A DNA stretch of 38,815 bases from an uncultured Owenweeksia sp. (GCA_937146805.1 CAKZRR010000008.1:1-38815); one strand, 5' to 3'; shown: positions 7,236 through 17,045, counted from the stretch's first letter. Notes: generated by a model not told the origin, from the sequence alone. A program made the numbers and translations.

Positions 7236-7961
7236 ATGAAAGTAGATATTTTAGCCTTTGGCGCACACCCAGATGATGTTGAAATTAGCGCAGGTGCTAC
7301 CCTAGCCAAGCAAATTGCCTTAGGCAATACTTGTGCTATTGTTGACCTTACCCAAGGAGAAATGGGTACACGTGGCACGGTTGAAATTAGAGCGCAAGAG
7401 GCGGCTAATGCCGCTAAGGTATTGGGTGTAAGTGCGCGCGAAAACTTGAAATTTAGAGATGGCTTTTTTAACAATGATGAAATTCATCAGTTAAAAGTGG
7501 TGCAAATGATAAGAAAGTATCAGCCCGAAATAGTATTGGCTAATGCACCTACAGATCGGCACCCGGATCATGGACGTGGTAGCGAAGTGGTGAAAACCGC
7601 CATGTTTTTGGCTGGACTGCAAAAGGTAGAAACAAGTTTAGATGGAGTAAAACAATCGGCACATCGACCAAGATTGTTGTTGCAGTATATTCAGTTTCAA
7701 AATTTACAGCCGCAAATAATTTTAGATGTAAGCGGTTATCTCGACATTAAAATGAAAGCTGTAATGTGTTATGAGTCACAGTTTTACAAAGAAGGCTCTA
7801 CCGAGCCACAAACCGTAATAAGCGGCAGTAATTTTACCGATAGTATGGAGTATCGTTCGCGAGATATGGGGCGACTGATAGGTTGCGAGCATGGAGAAGG
7901 CTTTTTAAGCCCTCAAAATATTGGCTTAAATGATTTAATGAATCTTACTTCAGTACGTTAA
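7236..7961 (+). CDS. bshB1: Bacillithiol biosynthesis deacetylase BshB1
   Basis: A 241-residue zinc deacetylase of the LmbE/PIG-L family that removes the acetyl group from GlcNAc-malate in bacillithiol synthesis. Zinc-site motifs are visible: AFGAHPDDVEISAG at the N terminus and RHPDHGRGSEVV in the middle. The downstream segments YESQFYKEG and SRDMGRLIGCEHGEGF are typical of the BshB1 branch. The ATG at 7236 is preferred over a TTG at 7227. Its end overlaps the convergent glycosyltransferase by 17 bp. The neighbour is not BshA, so the rest of the pathway must lie elsewhere. Confidence 0.93.
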   Translation: MKVDILAFGAHPDDVEISAGATLAKQIALGNTCAIVDLTQGEMGTRGTVEIRAQEAANAAKVLGVSARENLKFRDGFFNNDEIHQLKVVQMIRKYQPEIVLANAPTDRHPDHGRGSEVVKTAMFLAGLQKVETSLDGVKQSAHRPRLLLQYIQFQNLQPQIILDVSGYLDIKMKAVMCYESQFYKEGSTEPQTVISGSNFTDSMEYRSRDMGRLIGCEHGEGFLSPQNIGLNDLMNLTSVR

Positions 7962-9057
7962 AGTAAACGGTATTAAGTGCTGTTAATACTGCGGCCTCAC
8001 TGTATTTAAGCGCAGCTTCTTTGGCAATGGAGGTGTGGTTATACTGATCGTAGTTTTGTAACATAAAAACCAAAGCTTCCACAAATTTTTCATGGTTTTC
8101 GGCCTCTACCAAAACACCATTTTCAGTATTTAGTTCCTCCGAAATCCCGCCCACATTTGAGCTTATTACGGGGGTTCCGCAGCACAGTGCTTCCAAAATT
8201 GTGCAAGGTTGATTTTCGAAATGGCTGAACATTACGTAAGCGTGAGCGCCTTGCATTTTGTTAGCAATATGGGCGCTGTTTCCAGGTGGTACTATTTCCA
8301 CTTTCGTGGGATGTGGACCGTATTCAGCAATTTTATTCTCTAATTCAGCTAAATCACCATCTCCTCCAATCTGCAAAATAAAAGGGATTCCCATTTTTTC
8401 TAAAGCTTTGAACCCCAGCAGTAGTCCAGTGATGTTTTTTGAGCGTTCCTCTAAGGTGGATACATGTAAAAACGTAAAACTGGCGGGAGGGGGCTTGGCA
8501 GCAAACTTAAAAACAGAAGTGTCCACTACATTCGATATTTTTTGATGTGGAGCCTCTCCTCCAAACTGATAAATGGCCTCTCCTAAATGCTCCGAAACAG
8601 GTAAAATATATTTCGCCTTATTAAGGATACGCAACGTTTTAGCTTTTTTAAAAATACCCCAATTATGGTTGGAGCTGGGTTGGTAACCCGAAAAATGCTC
8701 CGTTACTACATAAGGAACCTTTAGGCTGGATAAAAGCAAACCAGCAGGGTAGGCCACGTGCACATGAGCAAGATTAAAGGAATGGGTTTCATGAGCCTTT
8801 TTAAGACCTAAGCGCATGGCTCTCAAGTGGCTGAATACCGGACGTTTTTTTATAAAAAATACACGGATTTCGGTGAGGTTACCGTTTTGTTGAACATCTA
8901 CAGAAGCCGTGTTGTTTTCAAAGGCTGCCAGAACTACAACTTTATGCTGTTGTGCTACAACTTTAGCATGACGTTGAATAAAATTGCCTAAATGCGGGTC
9001 GTGCGGAGAAGGATACCAACTGGCTAAAAAAAGAATCTGGAGCGGCTTAATAGTCAA
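7945..9057 (-). CDS. GT4-family glycosyltransferase
   Basis: About 370 residues with two Rossmann-like halves. The N-terminal half opens with QILFLASWYPSPHDPHLGNF, a typical start for GT4 enzymes that take a nucleotide sugar. The C-terminal half has FLHVSTLEERSKNITGLL, LQIGGDGD and the donor-binding segment FENQPCTILEALCCGTPVISSNVGG with the E-x7-E pattern. The donor and acceptor cannot be read from sequence. It lacks the BshA N-terminal signature even though it is next to bshB1, so it more likely acts on a surface polysaccharide. The only upstream start is TTG at 9057, because an in-frame TAG lies four codons further up. Confidence 0.9.
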   Translation of the reverse strand: MTIKPLQILFLASWYPSPHDPHLGNFIQRHAKVVAQQHKVVVLAAFENNTASVDVQQNGNLTEIRVFFIKKRPVFSHLRAMRLGLKKAHETHSFNLAHVHVAYPAGLLLSSLKVPYVVTEHFSGYQPSSNHNWGIFKKAKTLRILNKAKYILPVSEHLGEAIYQFGGEAPHQKISNVVDTSVFKFAAKPPPASFTFLHVSTLEERSKNITGLLLGFKALEKMGIPFILQIGGDGDLAELENKIAEYGPHPTKVEIVPPGNSAHIANKMQGAHAYVMFSHFENQPCTILEALCCGTPVISSNVGGISEELNTENGVLVEAENHEKFVEALVFMLQNYDQYNHTSIAKEAALKYSEAAVLTALNTVYFNVLK

Positions 9058-9167
9058 TTTTTTAAACTATTGATGTATTACAATTAAAGAAGCACGGTAA
9101 ATTTAGTGCATTCAGTTTAAAAAATACAAACCCATAAAAAGGGGTGAGGGTCCGCTTTAAACAGCTC

Positions 9168-9452
9168 TTAAAGGTGCATGCCTACGGGTAGTAAGCTCCT
9201 GCGACTTCTGTTTGCTTTAAAGTGACTTTTTACAAATTTAGTCATGGGCACCACGCGCATTTTTTTCTCTGTAATTAAGTCTAAAATAGTAGAAACCATT
9301 TCGTCTGCCTTACCAGACTCTACAAAGTTTTCTGGGAAATCAACATGAGTTAAAAAATACTTCTTCTCTTGTATTTGGTACTCTATAATTGCCAATGATT
9401 CGTCCATACGCACTTCAAAGTGCCTCATTTCTGTGTTGTCAACTACCTCCAT
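9168..9452 (-). CDS. Small GNAT-family N-acetyltransferase (YjdJ type)
   Basis: A 94-residue member of the short GNAT branch (COG2388-like). The core pattern is visible: ESLAIIEYQIQEKKYFLTHVDFPENF corresponds to the first strands, and the helix ADEMVSTILDLI with VVPMTKFVKSHF matches the family's conserved C-terminal part. The acceptor is unknown. The C-terminal tail is basic. It stands alone, downstream of a TAAATTTG promoter word. Confidence 0.8.
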   Translation of the reverse strand: MEVVDNTEMRHFEVRMDESLAIIEYQIQEKKYFLTHVDFPENFVESGKADEMVSTILDLITEKKMRVVPMTKFVKSHFKANRSRRSLLPVGMHL

Positions 9453-9497
9453 AATGTGTCAGCTAATGAATATGATTTTTTCGGGAAAAATAGGCGG

Positions 9498-9505
9498 CAA
9501 ATTTA
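9498..9505 (-). promoter_or_regulatory. -7 element upstream of the small GNAT gene
   Basis: TAAATTTG on the minus strand followed by C, exact to TAnnTTTG, 46 bp before the ATG. An upstream TTTG at the right spacing is not evident. Confidence 0.45.
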
Positions 9506-9616
9506 CAAAAAAAATGAAAAGAGATAACAATACCATTTTCAGTTATTTAGGCTTTGAAGCTGCCGTAAAATTTCTACCAATTTCCGTTCTTTGAAGCCTT
9601 GTTTTAAACGTAAAGT

Positions 9617-10642
9617 ATGTTGTATAAACGAATTGTTTTGTTGGGACTTTTTGGTTTGATAGTTGCCTGTGCCGAACCAGCTGGAATAAAAACAAATAAA
9701 GCAGAGGTGGAGGAGCACAACCTAAGAGGCTATGCCCAAGGAAGTACTTTTCAAATAAAATTTAGAAGTGATGTAAAGCACTCCTTTAGGAATAGTTTCG
9801 ACTCTATTTTTAAAAGTATAGATGCTTCTATGAGTACCTATCTGACTAGTTCTAGTATTAGTAGGTTAAATGCTGGAGAACCTATTTGGCCTGATACTAA
9901 TTTTATAAAAGTGCTTAGGCATTCTATTACTGTGGCAGAACAAACGGGCGGTTTGTTTGATCCAACGATTGGGCCTTTGGTTTCTTTTTGGGGATTTGGT
10001 ACTTCTAAAAAAAGTACTGCTGATACCACAAAAGTGGACTCCGTTAAAGCCCTGGTTGATTATAGGCGCTTACCAACTATTGAAGAGGACTCCTTGGTTT
10101 TGCCTGTTCACTTTAGTTTGGATTTTAATTCAATTGCCCAAGGTTATACCGTAGATGTATTAGCTGAATTTTTGGAACAGAAAGGAGTGAAGAATTTTAT
10201 GGTAGAAGTAGGCGGAGAAGTGCGAACCCAAGGAGTAAATGCTAGAGGTGAAGCTTGGCGCATTGGAATTGATAAACCCAGTGAGGAACAGCAAGAGGGT
10301 TTTCAAATTATTGTTTCATTAGCGGATAAGTCATTGGCCACTTCTGGTAATTACCGCAAATTTTGGGTAGACGAACTTACTGGTATTAAGTATGCGCATA
10401 CTATTGAGCCTATATCCGGCTGGCCGGCTAAAAACACTTTGCTAAGTGCCACAATTATTGCTAATTATTGTATGGATGCCGATGCGTATGCAACCAGCTG
10501 CATGGTAATGGGTTTGAAAAAATCAGTTGCTTTTATAGAAAACCTTAAAGGTGTAGAAGGCTACTTTGTTTACAGCGATAGCGCTGGGAATTGGCAAACA
10601 ATCCACACCACAGGATTTAAAGAATACTTGCCGAAGCTTTAA
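9617..10642 (+). CDS. apbE: FAD:protein FMN transferase (ApbE), lipoprotein
   Basis: A 341-residue enzyme that covalently attaches FMN to threonine in target flavoproteins such as the Na+-NQR and Rnf complexes. Lipobox at LIVACAE, so it is anchored on the periplasmic side. Motifs: MSTYLTSSSISRLNAG, GGLFDPTIGPL, FNSIAQGYTVD, VEVGGEVRTQG, SLATSGNYRKFW, HTIEPISGWPA, and the metal-binding DADAYATSCMVMG. Length is normal. It converges with the small cysteine-protein gene with a 1-bp gap. Confidence 0.96.
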   Translation: MLYKRIVLLGLFGLIVACAEPAGIKTNKAEVEEHNLRGYAQGSTFQIKFRSDVKHSFRNSFDSIFKSIDASMSTYLTSSSISRLNAGEPIWPDTNFIKVLRHSITVAEQTGGLFDPTIGPLVSFWGFGTSKKSTADTTKVDSVKALVDYRRLPTIEEDSLVLPVHFSLDFNSIAQGYTVDVLAEFLEQKGVKNFMVEVGGEVRTQGVNARGEAWRIGIDKPSEEQQEGFQIIVSLADKSLATSGNYRKFWVDELTGIKYAHTIEPISGWPAKNTLLSATIIANYCMDADAYATSCMVMGLKKSVAFIENLKGVEGYFVYSDSAGNWQTIHTTGFKEYLPKL

Positions 10643-10643
10643 C

Positions 10644-10844
10644 TTAATCGGCTGTTTCTTCTTTTTTGCATTGTTCGCTAGGCATGGCGCCACAAAATCC
10701 ACAAGCTTCTCCTTCTTCGTTTAAAAAGGGACTATTGCTAGCACAGGTTCCAGAAAATTCACCGTCTTTTTTCGCCCATATCTTAATGGCAATTCCAGCA
10801 AAAGCCAAACCAATAAAAACAACGGAGATGATAAATAGCTGCAT
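10644..10844 (-). CDS. Small single-pass membrane protein with four cysteines
   Basis: A 66-residue protein: one N-terminal transmembrane helix (LFIISVVFIGLAFAGIAIKIWA), a short lysine stretch, then a cysteine cluster with spacing C-x13-C-x2-C-x7-C, ending in an acidic tail. Similar short 'membrane or secreted' proteins occur beside apbE in other Bacteroidota, so a link to flavin or respiratory complexes is a reasonable inference. The cysteines could bind a metal or an Fe-S cluster. It is the last gene of the aminotransferase-murB operon, starting 3 bp after the murB stop. Confidence 0.8.
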   Translation of the reverse strand: MQLFIISVVFIGLAFAGIAIKIWAKKDGEFSGTCASNSPFLNEEGEACGFCGAMPSEQCKKEETAD

Positions 10845-10847
10845 GAA

Positions 10848-11867
10848 TTATAAGATGTTAATTTCAGGCTCCAAAATTACACCAAAGGTTTCATTTACCG
10901 ATTTGCGAATGGCTATCGATAAATCGAGAACCTCTTTTCCAGTAGCATTACCGTGGTTTACTAGTACCAAAGCTTGTTTTTCATAAACACCAGCATCTCC
11001 CTTTCGGTAGTTTTTCCAGCCGGCCTTTTCAATCATCCAACCAGCTGCCAGCTTCGTTTGTTCGCTCCCCGAAGGGTATCCTACCATTTCAGGAAATTCT
11101 TCTTTGAGCGCCAAAAATTGACTATTAGCCACTACCGGGTTTTTAAAAAAACTTCCACCGTTGCCAATAACTGCAGGGTTAGGTAATTTACTCGACCTAA
11201 TATTTATTACTGCTTCTGATATACTTTGTATGCTGGCTTCCTTTCCTATAGTTTCGAGTTCCTTGTTAATAGCACCGTAACTAGTGTTTAGTTGGTGATT
11301 TCGATTGGTAAGTTGAAAAAATACACGGGTTATAATGTACTTTCCTTTGCCCTTGGTTTTAAAAATAGAGTGGCGGTAGCCAAAATCGCATTCCTCTTTT
11401 CTGAAAATTTCAAACTCACCAGTTTCTACGTTTAGGGCTTCTAAATGATGAAAAGTGTCTTTAATTTCTACTCCGTAGGCTCCAATATTTTGAACAGGAG
11501 TAGTACCTACATTACCAGGTATTAACGATAAGTTTTCCAAGCCACCTAGTCCATTTTGAATCGTCCATTGAACAAACGTATGCCATACTTCACCGCCCAT
11601 TACCGAAACAAGGGTGTGGTCTTCATTGGATTTTTCAATCCATTTTTCCTTAAATGAAATTTTGAGCACCAAACCCTCAAAGTCTTTGGTGAGCAGTACA
11701 TTGCTGCCGCCTCCTAATATTAATTTTGGAAGTTTAAAATGGTCGTCATGTACAATCCATAAAAGATCGTCCATGGTTTTGGCTTCAAAAAAATAGTGGG
11801 CATTAGCCTCAACCCCAAAGCTGTTGTAGGGTTTTAAAGATACGTTGGTGCTTACCGATTTTTCCAC
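10848..11867 (-). CDS. murB: UDP-N-acetylenolpyruvoylglucosamine reductase
   Basis: A 339-residue FAD enzyme that reduces UDP-GlcNAc-enolpyruvate to UDP-MurNAc in peptidoglycan synthesis. Length and the single-domain extension fit type I (E. coli-like) MurB. Motifs: NSFGVEANA, LILGGGSNVLL, LSLIPGNVGTTPVQNIGAYG (FAD binding), FGYRHSIFK, GNGGSFFKNPVV with the proton-donating Ser, and KLAAGWMIEKAGWK. The start is GTG at 11867, 2 bp after the aminotransferase stop, which indicates cotranscription. Confidence 0.97.
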   Translation of the reverse strand: MEKSVSTNVSLKPYNSFGVEANAHYFFEAKTMDDLLWIVHDDHFKLPKLILGGGSNVLLTKDFEGLVLKISFKEKWIEKSNEDHTLVSVMGGEVWHTFVQWTIQNGLGGLENLSLIPGNVGTTPVQNIGAYGVEIKDTFHHLEALNVETGEFEIFRKEECDFGYRHSIFKTKGKGKYIITRVFFQLTNRNHQLNTSYGAINKELETIGKEASIQSISEAVINIRSSKLPNPAVIGNGGSFFKNPVVANSQFLALKEEFPEMVGYPSGSEQTKLAAGWMIEKAGWKNYRKGDAGVYEKQALVLVNHGNATGKEVLDLSIAIRKSVNETFGVILEPEINIL

Positions 11868-11869
11868 GT

Positions 11870-13069
11870 TTAACGTTGTGTTCCTGGGTATTGATTTAAG
11901 GCGGCTTCAATAATAGCTACCGATTCGGCAAGGTCTTCTTTTTTAAGAACATACGCAATTCTAACTTCTTGTTTGCCGCTTCCGGGAGTGGCGTAAAAAC
12001 CTTCGGCAGGAGCCAGCATTACAGTTTTCCCGTCCTTGTTAAAATCGGCTAAAAGCCATTGCGCAAATTTTTCGGCACTATCTACCGGCAACGAAGCCAT
12101 GGCGTAAAACGCGCCTTTGGGAGTGGGGCAAAATACCCCTTCAATCTTGTTTAAGCCTTCTACTAAAGTGTTACGTCTTTCAACATATTCATTTTTCACT
12201 TGATTAAAATACTCGGCACCGGTACTCAAAGCAGCTTCGGATGCAATTTGAGCTAAGGTAGGAGGACTAAGTCTGGCTTGTGCAAACTTCATAGCCGTAG
12301 CCATAAACTCTTGATTTTTTGAAACCACACATCCTATACGCGCTCCGCACATACTATAGCGTTTACTTACCGAGTCAATTACAATGGCATGTTGTTCCAA
12401 ACCATCTAGTTGTAAAACTGAAAAATGCTCATTACCATCGTAAGCAAACTCGCGGTACACTTCATCCGCAATAAGAAAAATATTGTGTTTTAAAACCAGC
12501 GCGCGTAGCTGCTCTAGTTCGGCCTTGGTATATAAATAACCCGTTGGGTTGCCCGGGTTACAAATCATTATGGCCTTTGTTTTGGCTGTAATAGCCTTTT
12601 CAAAATCAGCGATAGGAGGTAAGGCAAAATGTTGCTCAATGCTTGAAGGAATAGGCTTTACGCTTACACTGGCCGATAAGCCAAAACCATTGTAATTGGC
12701 ATAAAAAGGCTCTGGAATAATAATTTCATCCCCTGGGTCGGTGATGCTATTAAGGGTAAACAAGATGGCTTCAGACCCTCCGGTGCTTACTATTAAATCA
12801 TCGGCCGTAAGGTTAATACCGAGGTTTTGGTAATACTTTGCTAGGCCTTCTCGGTACGATTGAAAACCAGCTGAGTGGCTGTATTCCAATACTTCGATAT
12901 CGGCATTTTTTATAGCTGCAATAGCTTGCTTGGGTGTCGCAATATCAGGTTGGCCAATGTTTAAGTGAAAAACTTGGCGTCCCAATTGTTTAGCTTTTTC
13001 AGCAAATGGCACCAGTTTACGAATAGGAGATTCGGGCATGTTTTGCCCTTTAACCGAAATTGTTGGCAT
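11870..13069 (-). CDS. PLP-dependent class I aminotransferase
   Basis: A 399-residue fold-type I aminotransferase of the AspC/AspB group. Motifs: NIGQPDIATP near the N terminus, STGGSEAI for the PLP phosphate, ICNPGNPTGYLY, LIADEVYREF, the PLP-lysine region VIDSVSKRYSMCGARIGC, and the carboxylate-binding Arg in VRIAYVL. The family converts aspartate, aromatic or branched-chain amino acids; the exact substrate cannot be decided here. First gene of an operon with murB and a small membrane protein. Confidence 0.92.
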   Translation of the reverse strand: MPTISVKGQNMPESPIRKLVPFAEKAKQLGRQVFHLNIGQPDIATPKQAIAAIKNADIEVLEYSHSAGFQSYREGLAKYYQNLGINLTADDLIVSTGGSEAILFTLNSITDPGDEIIIPEPFYANYNGFGLSASVSVKPIPSSIEQHFALPPIADFEKAITAKTKAIMICNPGNPTGYLYTKAELEQLRALVLKHNIFLIADEVYREFAYDGNEHFSVLQLDGLEQHAIVIDSVSKRYSMCGARIGCVVSKNQEFMATAMKFAQARLSPPTLAQIASEAALSTGAEYFNQVKNEYVERRNTLVEGLNKIEGVFCPTPKGAFYAMASLPVDSAEKFAQWLLADFNKDGKTVMLAPAEGFYATPGSGKQEVRIAYVLKKEDLAESVAIIEAALNQYPGTQR

Positions 13070-13104
13070 GGTAAGCTTAATCGTTTAAAGTAAATTTTTT
13101 TACA

Positions 13105-13137
13105 TAAAAAACCCCGTAACAGGTTACCGTTACGGGG
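13105..13137 (-). terminator. Terminator of the DUF1573 gene
   Basis: CCCCGTAAC (13112-13120) pairs with GTTACGGGG (13129-13137). On the minus strand the stem is followed by TTTTTT. It lies 26 bp beyond the DUF1573 stop and upstream of the aminotransferase. Confidence 0.85.
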
Positions 13138-13162
13138 CGCAAATGTAAATGATAGAATTTGT

Positions 13163-13609
13163 TTATTTACTGTTTTCCATCATAGTACTTTTCTCCTCTT
13201 TTACAGGAGTAGTTTGTACAGCGGGTGCTTTTTTCACAACCCCTTTAATCTTAATTACTTTGGCAGGTGCGGTAGCATTTGAGTTTACTGTTACCGATTT
13301 GTTAAAGGCACCTACTCTTTTGGTGTCGTATTTTACTTTGATAACTGCGCTTTCGCCTGGAGCGATGGGCTCTTTTGGGCAATTAGGAACGGTGCATCCA
13401 CAAGATCCTTGGCAGTTGGTAATAATTAAAGGTTCTTTACCGGTGTTGGTAAATTTAAATTCTCGTTTTCCATCAGCTCCTTGGTTAATGGTTCCATAGT
13501 CCACTACTTCCGATTCGAAAGTAATTATTGGGGCGTTGGGGTTAGACTCTTGAGCAAAGGCAAATGTTCCTAATGCGATAAACGAGATGGCTAGTAAAAG
13601 CTTTTTCAT
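13163..13609 (-). CDS. DUF1573 domain secreted protein
   Basis: A 148-residue exported protein: signal peptide MKKLLLAISFIALGTFAFAQ, then one Ig-like DUF1573 domain with the typical pattern FESEVVDYGTINQGADGKREF, FTNTGKEPLIITNCQGSCGCTVP and IKVKYDTKRVGAFNKSVTV. The paired cysteines in SCGC are conserved in the family. A short Lys/Glu-rich tail follows. Function of the family is unknown; it is often abundant in Bacteroidota. It has its own promoter and terminator. Confidence 0.92.
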   Translation of the reverse strand: MKKLLLAISFIALGTFAFAQESNPNAPIITFESEVVDYGTINQGADGKREFKFTNTGKEPLIITNCQGSCGCTVPNCPKEPIAPGESAVIKVKYDTKRVGAFNKSVTVNSNATAPAKVIKIKGVVKKAPAVQTTPVKEEKSTMMENSK

Positions 13610-13635
13610 GATTTTGATTCTTTTTTAATGTTAAA

Positions 13636-13643
13636 CAAAACTA
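13636..13643 (-). promoter_or_regulatory. -7 element of the DUF1573 gene
   Basis: TAGTTTTG on the minus strand, exact to TAnnTTTG, 27 bp before the ATG. TTTT lies 20 bp upstream in place of TTTG. Confidence 0.5.
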
Positions 13644-13727
13644 AAATTAAATAGTTAGGTATGAAAACCATTTTGCGTAAAAGCGAAAAATGTGCCACAA
13701 ATATGAAAACAAACTTTTAACAATTCA

Positions 13728-13735
13728 TAACTTTG
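13728..13735 (+). promoter_or_regulatory. -7 element of valS
   Basis: TAACTTTG followed by G, exact to TAnnTTTG, 38 bp before the valS ATG. No clear -33 TTTG. Confidence 0.45.
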
Positions 13736-13773
13736 GCCACTTAAATAGCAATTTCTTGTAATCCCTTTATTTA

Positions 13774-16398
13774 ATGAGCATTCCCGCTAACTATAACTTC
13801 CTAGAATCAGACGAAAAATGGTATCAATATTGGCTTGATAACCGATACTTTGAATCGAAGCCCGATGAGCGAAAGCCTTATACCATAGTGATTCCTCCGC
13901 CCAATGTTACTGGAATACTGCACATGGGGCACATGTTAAACAATACTATTCAGGATGTTTTGATTAGGAGAGCTAGGATGCGTGGGTATAATGCCTGTTG
14001 GGTTCCAGGTACCGACCATGCCTCTATTGCTACCGAAGCTAAGGTAGTGCAAAAGCTGAAAGAGGATGGTATTAGCAAGTTTGACATAAGTCGTGAAGAG
14101 TTTTTGGAGCATGCTTGGGAGTGGACACATAAGCATGGCGGCATTATTTTAGAACAACTTAAAAGACTTGGAGCTAGCTGTGATTGGAGCAGAGAAGCTT
14201 TTACAATGGACGAGGCGCGCTCGGAATCGGTGATACAGGTTTTTGTTGATTTGTTCAACAAAGGTAAAATTTACCGTGGCTACCGCATGGTAAATTGGGA
14301 TCCAGACGCTAAAACAACTTTGAGTGATGAGGAGGTAATACACAAGGACGTGAATGCCAAACTGTATTATTTAAAATATAAAATTGAGGGTACAGAGGAG
14401 TTTTTAACCGTGGCTACCACACGCCCCGAAACCATTTATGGTGATGTGGCAGTTTGTGTTAATCCAGCCGATGAGCGCTACCAAAGTTTAAGAGGTAAAA
14501 AAGTAATGGTACCAGTGGTAAACCGCTGGGTGCCTATTATTGAGGATGAATATGTTGATGTGGAATTTGGTACAGGATGTTTAAAAATTACGCCTGCGCA
14601 TGATATCAACGATAAAAATATTGGTGATAAACATAAATTAGAGATCATAGACTCTTTTAATGACGATGGAACGCTAAATGAGCACGCTGCGCATTATGCC
14701 GGTAAAGATCGTTTTGTAGCACGTAAAGAAATTGCCAAGGAGTTGGATGAAAAAGGCCTTATGGCGAAGGTAGAGGATTATCAAACCTCTATTGGTACCA
14801 GCGAACGCACGGGAGCGGTAATTGAGCCTCGTTTATCGGATCAATGGTTTTTGCAAATGAAAGAAATTGCAGAACCTGCTTTGGAGGCAGTAATGAATGA
14901 TAGCGTAAAATTAATACCCGAAAAGTTTAAAAATACGTACCGCCACTGGATGGAGAATGTTCACGATTGGAACATATCTAGACAACTGTGGTGGGGACAT
15001 CAAATACCGGCCTACTATTACGGAACCGGTAAAGATGATTTTGTAGTGGCAAATTCTAGCGATGAAGCCTTACATCTGGCGAAAGCCAAAAGCGGCAAAG
15101 ATTTAAGCGCAGCAGATTTAACACAAGACAAAGATGTTTTGGACACCTGGTTTTCGTCTTGGTTGTGGCCAATTTCGGTGTTTGATGGTTTTAGAAACCC
15201 TGATAATGAGGAGATAAATTATTACTATCCAACGCAAGACTTGGTTACGGCTCCCGAGATTTTGTTCTTTTGGGTAGCGCGTATGGTAATTGCGGGCTAT
15301 GAGTATAGAAATGAAAAACCTTTTAGCAACGTGTACCTTACTGGGATTGTGCGGGATAAAAAGGGACGTAAAATGTCAAAGTCTTTAGGCAACTCACCCG
15401 ACCCGATTGCTTTAATGGAAAAGTACAGTACGGATGGTGTACGTGTTGGTATGTTGCTTACTTCTCCTGCCGGGAATGACTTGCCTTTTGATGAAGAACT
15501 ATGCGGACAAGGGCGGAATTTCAGCAATAAAATTTGGAATGCCCTACGCTTGGTAAAAGGTTGGGAAGTGGTTGATATTAAGCAGGGTGAGGCGTCTGTT
15601 TCGGCCATTAAATGGTTTAGAGAAAGACTGAAAAAAGCAGTAGTTTCATTGGATGACTCTTATGATAAATACCGGATTTCGGAAGCTTTAATGACTACCT
15701 ATAAATTGGTATGGGACGACTTTTGTAGCTGGTTTTTGGAGGCGGTAAAGCCCGCTTACCAGCAGCCGATAGACAAAAAAACATTAGCCGCTACTTTGCA
15801 ATTTTTTGAGGAGATATGTGTGTTGTTGCACCCCTTTATGCCTTTTATTAGTGAAGAGATTTGGCATTTATTGGCCGATCGTAAGGAGGGTGAAACAATT
15901 TGCTTGGCTAAATGGCCAGAAGTAGCTGAGGCTGATGAAGTGTTGCTAAACGACTTTGAACAAGCGGCAGCTGTGGTAAACGGCATTCGCAATATTAGAG
16001 CGTCAAAAAACATTTCATTTAAAGAGCCATTAGAATTACAAGCTAAAAATGAAGATGCGGTTCCTGAGTGTTTTAGAAAACTAGTTGCAAAGTTGGGCAA
16101 CATTAACGAGATAAACTTGCTTAGTGAAGTAGATGCTACAGGGTTTAGCTTTTTAGCGGGTAAGCATGAATTGACCATTCCTGCGGGCGATAGTTTAGAT
16201 GTAGAAGCGGAAGTGGAAAAGTTGAAGAAAGATTTAAGCTACCAGCAAGGCTTTTTAAAATCGGTAGATAAGAAACTAAGTAACGAGCGTTTTGTAAACA
16301 ATGCACCACCTGCGGTGATAGATAGCGAGCGCAAAAAACAAGCAGATGCAGTGGCCAAGATTAAGGCCTTAGAGGAGCGTTTGGTTGTTTTAGGCTAA
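13774..16398 (+). CDS. valS: Valyl-tRNA synthetase
   Basis: An 874-residue class I synthetase. The HIGH motif appears as [14 protein letters not shown], the KMSKS motif as [11 protein letters not shown]. Between them lies the CP1 editing domain ([17 protein letters not shown]). The [10 protein letters not shown] segment and the anticodon-binding helices follow, and the chain ends in the coiled-coil arm ([12 protein letters not shown] to the end) that binds tRNA. Length and order are normal. It is monocistronic, with a -7 element upstream and a strong symmetrical terminator downstream. Confidence 0.99.
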   Translation: MSIPANYNFLESDEKWYQYWLDNRYFESKPDERKPYTIVIPPPNVTGILHMGHMLNNTIQDVLIRRARMRGYNACWVPGTDHASIATEAKVVQKLKEDGISKFDISREEFLEHAWEWTHKHGGIILEQLKRLGASCDWSREAFTMDEARSESVIQVFVDLFNKGKIYRGYRMVNWDPDAKTTLSDEEVIHKDVNAKLYYLKYKIEGTEEFLTVATTRPETIYGDVAVCVNPADERYQSLRGKKVMVPVVNRWVPIIEDEYVDVEFGTGCLKITPAHDINDKNIGDKHKLEIIDSFNDDGTLNEHAAHYAGKDRFVARKEIAKELDEKGLMAKVEDYQTSIGTSERTGAVIEPRLSDQWFLQMKEIAEPALEAVMNDSVKLIPEKFKNTYRHWMENVHDWNISRQLWWGHQIPAYYYGTGKDDFVVANSSDEALHLAKAKSGKDLSAADLTQDKDVLDTWFSSWLWPISVFDGFRNPDNEEINYYYPTQDLVTAPEILFFWVARMVIAGYEYRNEKPFSNVYLTGIVRDKKGRKMSKSLGNSPDPIALMEKYSTDGVRVGMLLTSPAGNDLPFDEELCGQGRNFSNKIWNALRLVKGWEVVDIKQGEASVSAIKWFRERLKKAVVSLDDSYDKYRISEALMTTYKLVWDDFCSWFLEAVKPAYQQPIDKKTLAATLQFFEEICVLLHPFMPFISEEIWHLLADRKEGETICLAKWPEVAEADEVLLNDFEQAAAVVNGIRNIRASKNISFKEPLELQAKNEDAVPECFRKLVAKLGNINEINLLSEVDATGFSFLAGKHELTIPAGDSLDVEAEVEKLKKDLSYQQGFLKSVDKKLSNERFVNNAPPAVIDSERKKQADAVAKIKALEERLVVLG

Positions 16399-16410
16399 TC
16401 GTACTGTGTT

Positions 16411-16458
16411 AAACCAAATAAAAAAAGGAAACCTAGGTTTCCTTTTTTTATTTGGTTT
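16411..16458. terminator. Perfect 23-bp-arm bidirectional terminator
   Basis: Arms 16411-16433 and 16436-16458 are exact reverse complements around a TA centre. The A-run/T-run flanks a GC-containing hairpin (GGAAACC/GGTTTCC) on both strands. It serves valS and the convergent small barrel protein gene. Confidence 0.92.
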
Positions 16459-16466
16459 ACGTTTTT

Positions 16467-16925
16467 TTAAAAGCAATACCGTAAGGATACGGCCGGCCCA
16501 ATGCCTGAAAAATAGCCGCCACCTACGGCATTCATGCTTATTAGCACATCCAGCGCTGCCTCAAAAGGGATTTCGTTAAACTCGTATTCTAAACCGGCTA
16601 TTAAATCAGCACCTAGGGTAAGGTGCAGGTTGTCTTCCTCTTCTTTCTTATACACCTGATTCCATAGTCCAATATGCGCACCGGCACCATAGTGCCAGCT
16701 AAAACCACGTGCATCAAAATCATGTTGTACTTGGTACAAAGCGGTAACAATGGCACCACCACGCCTAAAGCTAATAATGCCCTCAATAGCCTTATTGGAT
16801 TCTATAAAATGTTTAACCGAAATACCGCTATGGTAACCACCTCTAATACCAATAGAGGTATTGGAGTTTTGAGCGTAGGAGCAGATACCACTTAAAATTA
16901 GGATGGAAAGAATAAATTTTTTCAT
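16467..16925 (-). CDS. Small outer-membrane beta-barrel-like protein
   Basis: A 152-residue secreted protein. Signal peptide MKKFILSILILSGICSYAQ, then alternating strands (SIGIRGGYHSGISVKHFI, AIEGIISFRRGGAIVTALYQ, HYGAGAHIGLWNQ, LHLTLGADLIAGLEYEF) and a C-terminal aromatic residue in SLRYCF, all typical of small 8-stranded outer-membrane barrels. I start at the ATG at 16925; a GTG at 16937 would add four residues before the signal peptide. Function unknown. Confidence 0.8.
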   Translation of the reverse strand: MKKFILSILILSGICSYAQNSNTSIGIRGGYHSGISVKHFIESNKAIEGIISFRRGGAIVTALYQVQHDFDARGFSWHYGAGAHIGLWNQVYKKEEEDNLHLTLGADLIAGLEYEFNEIPFEAALDVLISMNAVGGGYFSGIGPAVSLRYCF

Positions 16926-17045
16926 CGATAAAAACACTTTAGTATTTGTTCTATCTGCGAGGTTAAAGAACCTTTCAGAGAAAATAAAAAAGCCTTCGTT
17001 TAGGGGTCGATTTATCTCCTTATGATTAATAGGTAAACAATTTTT

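Noticed and set aside
7945..9057. Glycosyltransferase as BshA, partner of bshB1
   Set aside because: The N-terminal sequence lacks the BshA opening motif, and the gene converges on bshB1 rather than sharing an operon.
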